Made by a program: the position numbers and the translations under genes | Assembly (NCBI RefSeq): GCF_022524345.1 | Contig: NZ_JAKWJU010000002.1 | Coordinates: forward strand, 1,054,001 to 1,118,000 | From: Streptomyces marispadix | GTDB lineage: Bacteria; Actinomycetota; Actinomycetes; Streptomycetales; Streptomycetaceae | Length of the DNA stretch: 64,000 nucleotides | Reading direction: 5' to 3' | In this document: one piece after another, positions 60,159 to 64,000 of the stretch | Numbering within the stretch: position 1 is the first letter of the stretch | Layout: each line of letters opens with the position of its first letter | The notes under the pieces: model-generated | Seen by the model: the letters and a program-made list of their open reading frames with translations, nothing else | Databases searched by the model: none | Told to the model about the DNA's origin: nothing

Positions 60159-61253
60159 ATGGAGAACGTGCTACGGCCGCTCATCGTGTTCGGCGGTGCG
60201 ATCGTGCTCGCGTTCGCCGTCGCATGGGGAGTCGACCGGCTGCTGCGCCGGGTCGACGCCCGCCGCCCGGAGACGCCGCTGTGGGGCCTGCTGCGCCGTG
60301 GGCGCGTGCCGCTCCAGGCCGTCGTCTTCGTAGCGCTCCTCAACATCTTCTACGACCAGGCCGAGATCGCCAGGCACTACCGTCCGGCCGTCAACCTGTG
60401 GCTGCACATCATCCTCATCGCGGCCACCGCCTGGCTGGCGCTGCGCGTGCTCGCCGCCGTCGTGGAGACGACGACCGTGCGCTACGCGGGCGTGGCCCAC
60501 GACCCGGCACGCGCCCGGCGTGTGAAGACCCAGCTCACGCTGATCCAGCGCCTGGTCACCACGGTCGTGGTGGTGATCGCCGCCTCCGCGATCCTCCTCC
60601 AGTTCGACGCGATGAAGACGCTGGGCACCTCGATGCTCGCGTCCGCCGGCGTGCTGGGAATCGTCGCGGGCATCGCCGCCCAGTCCACCCTGGGCAACCT
60701 CTTCGCGGGGCTGTCCATCGCCTTCGGCGACATGGTGCGCATCGGCGACGAGGTCGTCGTGGACGGGGAGTTCGGCACGGTCGACGAGATCACCGTCTCC
60801 TATCTGGTGCTTCGCACATGGGACGAGCGCCGCGTGACGATGCCGGTCTCGTACTTCACCAGCAAGCCCTTCGAGAACTGGTCACGCGGCGGGCCGCAGA
60901 TGCACGGCACCGTCTACCTCCAGCTCGACCACTCCGCGCCCATCGCGGAGCTGCGCAAGCGGACCGAGGAGCTGGTGCGCGCCAACGACCTCTGGGACGG
61001 GCGCAGTTGGAGCCTCGTCGTCACCGACACCACTCCCACCACCATCGAGGTCCGTGCCGCCGTCTCGGCCCGTACCTCCGACGACCTGTGGACGCTCCGC
61101 TGCGACCTGCGCGAGCAGCTCGTCGAATGGCTCCAGCGTGAACACCCCTACGCGCTGCCCGGAATCCGCCTCTCCTCCGCGGGCGACCCGCCCGGTACGT
61201 ACCCCAACGGCCGCCCGGAACACCGCAACCACCAGGAGAGCGGCCTCCCCTGA
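60159..61253 (+). CDS. MscS-family mechanosensitive ion channel
   Basis: This 364-residue channel has three to four membrane segments (LIVFGGAIVLAFAVAW; LQAVVFVALLNIF; LWLHIILIAATAWLALRV; LVTTVVVVIAASAIL). The pore helix reads TSMLASAGVLGIVAGIAAQS near 160, followed by LGNLFAGLSIAFGDMVRIGD and the beta-domain VSYLVLRTWDERRVTMP, then FENWSR. GAGGAG lies 10-12 nt before the ATG. It releases osmolytes on hypo-osmotic shock. Confidence 0.93.
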   Translation: MENVLRPLIVFGGAIVLAFAVAWGVDRLLRRVDARRPETPLWGLLRRGRVPLQAVVFVALLNIFYDQAEIARHYRPAVNLWLHIILIAATAWLALRVLAAVVETTTVRYAGVAHDPARARRVKTQLTLIQRLVTTVVVVIAASAILLQFDAMKTLGTSMLASAGVLGIVAGIAAQSTLGNLFAGLSIAFGDMVRIGDEVVVDGEFGTVDEITVSYLVLRTWDERRVTMPVSYFTSKPFENWSRGGPQMHGTVYLQLDHSAPIAELRKRTEELVRANDLWDGRSWSLVVTDTTPTTIEVRAAVSARTSDDLWTLRCDLREQLVEWLQREHPYALPGIRLSSAGDPPGTYPNGRPEHRNHQESGLP

Positions 61254-61393
61254 CCGTGGGACCGGGCCGGGCCCGCGGGTGCGGACCGGCCGCCGCGGAC
61301 CTGCCGCCGCAGACCGGGCGACTCGGGGGAGGGGGCACATCCCCGTAAGGCGACCCAGACGGGCCCGGACGGCCCGATAACCGTCCCGCCGCC

Positions 61394-62986
61394 TCAGATC
61401 CGGAAGCTGCGCAGATCGAGCTGATGCAGCACCCGGTCGCAGATCTCCGGGTCCGCGCCCGGCTCCCCGCGTGCCGCGAGGACCTCGTGACGGGCGGCGG
61501 AGAGCAGTTCGCCGTTGAGCCGGTGGACCTTCTTCATCCGGGACGCACGCCGCGAGTACGCCTCGCGCCGCTCCTCGTCCACGATGTCCGGCGAGATGCG
61601 TGCGCCCACATCGTGCGCCCGCCGCAGCAGCGCCTCCGAGACCTCCTCCGGAAGGTCCTCGTCCGCTTCGATCTCACGCAGCCGCCGTCTCGCCGCCTTC
61701 GCGCAGCGCATCGCCAACTGCCGCTCCAGCTCCCGTTCCGCGGCGCTGTCCGCCCGTACCCGCAGCCGCTTCACCAGCCACGGCAGCGTCAGCCCCTGTA
61801 GTACGAGAGTGGCCAGCACGACGGCGAAGGCGATGAAGAGTATGGCGTCGCGCTCCGGGAAGTCGCCGCCGCCCTCGACGGTCAGCGGCACCGCGAGCGC
61901 CAGCGCCACCGACGCCACCCCGCGCATCCCGGCCCACCAGACGACCGTCGTCTCACGCCAGTTGAGCGGGATGTCCTCGTCGAGGTCCTTGCGCCGGTGC
62001 AGCCGCTTGGCCAACCGCGCCGCAGGCAGCAGCCACACCAGCCGGATCACGACCACCGCGGCGATCACGGCGAGCGCGGCAGGCAGCAGTTCGCTCCACC
62101 GCCCGCTCACGGGGCCCACCACGACGGCCAGTTCGAGCCCGATCAGCCCGAAGGCGACGCCGGTGACGAGCGTGTCGACGATCGACCAGAAGCTCTGCCC
62201 GACCAGCCTTCCCTGTACGTCGTCGGCGTCCACCGCACGCCCCGAGGAGAGGTACAGCGCGGTCATCAGCACCGCCAGCACACCGGAGCCCTTCAGCTCC
62301 TCCGCCAGTACGTACGAGGCGAACGGCACCAGTAGCGTCAGCCCCGTCTGAAGCGTCGCGTCCGCGAGGAACCCCGCGAGCTTGTTCGCCGCCCACCCCA
62401 GCGCCAGCCCCACCAGCACGGCAACCACACCGGAGAGCACCAGCTCCCCCACGGCGCCGCCTACCGAGAACGTCCCCGTGACGGCCGCGGCCACCGCCAC
62501 GTGGTAGAGCGTGATCGCGGTGACGTCGTTGAAGAGGCCCTCGCCCTCCAGGATGGACACCAGCCGCCGCGGCAGCCCCAGCCTCCCCGCGACCGACGTC
62601 GCCGCCACGGGATCGGGCGGCGCGACGAGCGCCCCGAGAGCGACGGCCCCGGCTATGCCCAGCCCCGGCACCAGGGCGTGCGCCACGGCAGCGACCACCG
62701 CGGTCGTCACGAAGACCAGCGCCACCGCCAGCAGCAGGATCGGCCGCCTGTTCGCCGCGAACTGACGCCACGACGTACGGTGCACCGCCGCGTAGAGCAG
62801 CGGCGGCAGCACCAGCGGCAGGATGAACTCCGGCGGCACCTCCACGTCCGGCACGAACGGCAGCAGCGCCAGCACCCCGCCCAGCAGCGTCATCAGCACC
62901 GGCGAGGGCACACCCGTACGGTCCCCGAGCGGGACGGTCAGTACGGCGCCGAGCAGCAGCGCGAAGAGCAGAGCGAGCTGGTCCAC
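61394..62986 (-). CDS. Na+/H+ antiporter, CPA1 family
   Basis: This 530-residue antiporter has about 12 membrane segments. Ion-binding motifs are GALVAPPDPVAATSVAGRLG near 120 and ILEGEGLFNDVTAITLYHV near 145; WWAGMRGVASVALALAVPL near 355 carries the conserved Arg. A cytoplasmic helical tail of ~110 residues follows. GTG at 62986 overlaps neither neighbour and lies 3 bp after the rluD stop, so it is co-transcribed with rluD. Confidence 0.92.
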   Translation of the reverse strand: MDQLALLFALLLGAVLTVPLGDRTGVPSPVLMTLLGGVLALLPFVPDVEVPPEFILPLVLPPLLYAAVHRTSWRQFAANRRPILLLAVALVFVTTAVVAAVAHALVPGLGIAGAVALGALVAPPDPVAATSVAGRLGLPRRLVSILEGEGLFNDVTAITLYHVAVAAAVTGTFSVGGAVGELVLSGVVAVLVGLALGWAANKLAGFLADATLQTGLTLLVPFASYVLAEELKGSGVLAVLMTALYLSSGRAVDADDVQGRLVGQSFWSIVDTLVTGVAFGLIGLELAVVVGPVSGRWSELLPAALAVIAAVVVIRLVWLLPAARLAKRLHRRKDLDEDIPLNWRETTVVWWAGMRGVASVALALAVPLTVEGGGDFPERDAILFIAFAVVLATLVLQGLTLPWLVKRLRVRADSAAERELERQLAMRCAKAARRRLREIEADEDLPEEVSEALLRRAHDVGARISPDIVDEERREAYSRRASRMKKVHRLNGELLSAARHEVLAARGEPGADPEICDRVLHQLDLRSFRI

Positions 62987-62988
62987 CC

Positions 62989-63930
62989 CTACGCGCTCTC
63001 CGCACGCACCAGGTCGAGGGCCCGCTGAAGGTCGTCCGGGTAGGCGCTCTCGTACTCCACCCACTGCCCGTCGGACGGATGCTCGAAGGAGAGCCGCACG
63101 GCGTGCAGCCACTGCCGCTCCAGGCGCAGCCGCTTGGCGAGCGTCGGGTCGGCCCCGTAGGTGAGGTCGCCCACGCACGGGTGCCGGTGCGCGGCCATGT
63201 GCACCCGGATCTGATGCGTACGCCCGGTCTCCAGCTTGATGTCGAGAAGGCTGGCCGCGCGGAACGCCTCGATCAGGTCGTAGTGCGTGACCGAAGGCTT
63301 GCCGTCGGCGGTGACGGCCCACTTGTAGTCGTGCTGCGGATGCCGTCCGACAGGAGCGTCGATCGTGCCGCTGAGCGGATCGGGATGCCCCTGCACCAGC
63401 GCGTTGTACCGCTTGTCCACGGCCCGCTCCCGGAACTGCTGCTTCAGCAGCGTGTACGCACGCTCCGACTTGGCGACGACCATCAGCCCGGAGGTGCCCA
63501 CGTCCAGCCGGTGCACGATGCCCTGCCGCTCCGCCGCACCCGAGGTGGCGATCGAGTAACCGGCTGCGGCGAGCCCGCCGATCACGGTGGGACCGCTCCA
63601 GCCGGGGCTGGGATGCGCGGCGACGCCCACGGGCTTGTCGACGACAACGACATCGGCGTCGTCGTGCACGACGGTCATGCCCTCCACGGGCTCGGCCACG
63701 ATCCGTACCGGCTCGGGCGGAGGCGGCAGCTCCACCTCCAGCCACGCACCCCCGTGCACCCGGTCCGACTTTCCTGCCTCGGTGCCGTCGAGCAACACCT
63801 TTCCACCTGCGGCCAGTTCGGCCGCCTTGGTACGTGAGAAGCCGAACATCCGGGCGATGGCGGCGTCGACGCGCTCGCCCTCCAGACCGTCCGGTACGGG
63901 CAGGGTGCGGGTTTCGGGGATCGTGCTCAC
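62989..63930 (-). CDS. rluD: RluA/RluD-type ribosomal pseudouridine synthase
   Basis: This 313-residue enzyme isomerises uridines in 23S rRNA. An S4 RNA-binding domain ([34 protein letters not shown]) is followed by [15 protein letters not shown] near 100 and the catalytic Asp in [18 protein letters not shown] near 137, then [13 protein letters not shown] near 235. The GTG at 63930 is taken as start; the open frame runs to the window edge without a ribosome site. Specificity (RluD rather than RluA/RluC) is inferred from context. Confidence 0.92.
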   Translation of the reverse strand: MSTIPETRTLPVPDGLEGERVDAAIARMFGFSRTKAAELAAGGKVLLDGTEAGKSDRVHGGAWLEVELPPPPEPVRIVAEPVEGMTVVHDDADVVVVDKPVGVAAHPSPGWSGPTVIGGLAAAGYSIATSGAAERQGIVHRLDVGTSGLMVVAKSERAYTLLKQQFRERAVDKRYNALVQGHPDPLSGTIDAPVGRHPQHDYKWAVTADGKPSVTHYDLIEAFRAASLLDIKLETGRTHQIRVHMAAHRHPCVGDLTYGADPTLAKRLRLERQWLHAVRLSFEHPSDGQWVEYESAYPDDLQRALDLVRAESA

Positions 63931-64000
63931 CCGATCGAGTATGCCGGAAGCCGCGGTCCGCTTCGTCACCGAGTGCTGCGGCCCGGGCACCGGGCGCCCC
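63931..64000. other. Window edge upstream of rluD
   Basis: In streptomycetes lspA usually precedes rluD. These 70 bp are open in two minus-strand frames and too short to identify a gene, so none is called. Confidence 0.3.

Noticed and set aside
1..64000. tRNA, rRNA, riboswitch, prophage or IS elements
   Set aside because: None was seen; no cloverleaf-like CCA-ending segment, transposase frame or long terminal inverted repeat was recognised, though a dedicated RNA search was not possible.

Overview
The window is very GC-rich DNA with strong third-position GC bias, frequent GTG starts and dense 4-bp gene overlaps (ATGA/GTGA). Gene content and order (lgt, DsbA, trpA-trpB-trpM-trpC, trpE-hisI, the his operon led by hisD, dnaE, phoD, rluD) are those of a Streptomyces or close streptomycete chromosome. 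No rRNA, tRNA, CRISPR array, transposase or phage gene was seen.

Region 1 (1-12397, + strand) is an accessory catabolic operon. It holds a truncated upstream gene, two sugar-type ABC permeases, a Tat/lipobox substrate-binding protein, four ADP-ribosylglycohydrolase (ARH/DraG) family proteins (one with degenerate metal ligands, one with a frame break), a ribokinase, a family III CoA-transferase and a citrate-lyase-beta-like CoA lyase. Nearly every junction overlaps by 1-4 bp, so the genes probably act together: import, glycosidic cleavage, phosphorylation of the released ribose, and CoA-dependent breakdown of an acidic remainder. The substrate is unknown. This is the best candidate here for an undescribed system.

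Region 2 (12508-22151, - strand) is core: lgt, a DsbA-like thiol oxidoreductase, trpA, trpB, trpM, trpC, a DUF2752 membrane protein, an HGxxPAAW protein, a Trp-associated membrane protein, trpE and hisI. trpD, trpG and trpF are absent; PriA from the his operon can supply the TrpF step.

Region 3 (22378-34441) looks like an accessory insert between hisI and hisF. It holds a membrane di-iron desaturase/hydroxylase, an FGGY sugar kinase with a TTG start, a MocE-like Rieske ferredoxin and a LysR regulator; a TIGR03085 protein; a cobalt-type nitrile hydratase with a split beta subunit; and a five-gene conservon (cvnA-E) ending in a cytochrome P450 without a normal ExxR motif.

Region 4 (34603-40787, - strand) is the histidine operon hisD-hisC-hisB-small membrane protein-hisH-priA-ridA-hisF. 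A perfect palindrome lies just upstream of hisD.

Region 5 (41097-63930) is mostly conserved streptomycete chromosome: a solenoid-like membrane protein, a LON-domain protein, a YbaK-type deacylase, a DUF2567-like membrane protein, an ABC-2 exporter, an NYN-domain protein, a 58-residue protein, dnaE, a DUF2252 protein, a membrane protein, a second DsbA-like protein, phoD with PHO-box-like repeats, a dienelactone hydrolase, an MscS channel, a CPA1 Na+/H+ antiporter and an RluD-type pseudouridine synthase. Several intergenic regions carry short tandem repeats, hairpins or -10-like boxes 7-8 nt before start codons.
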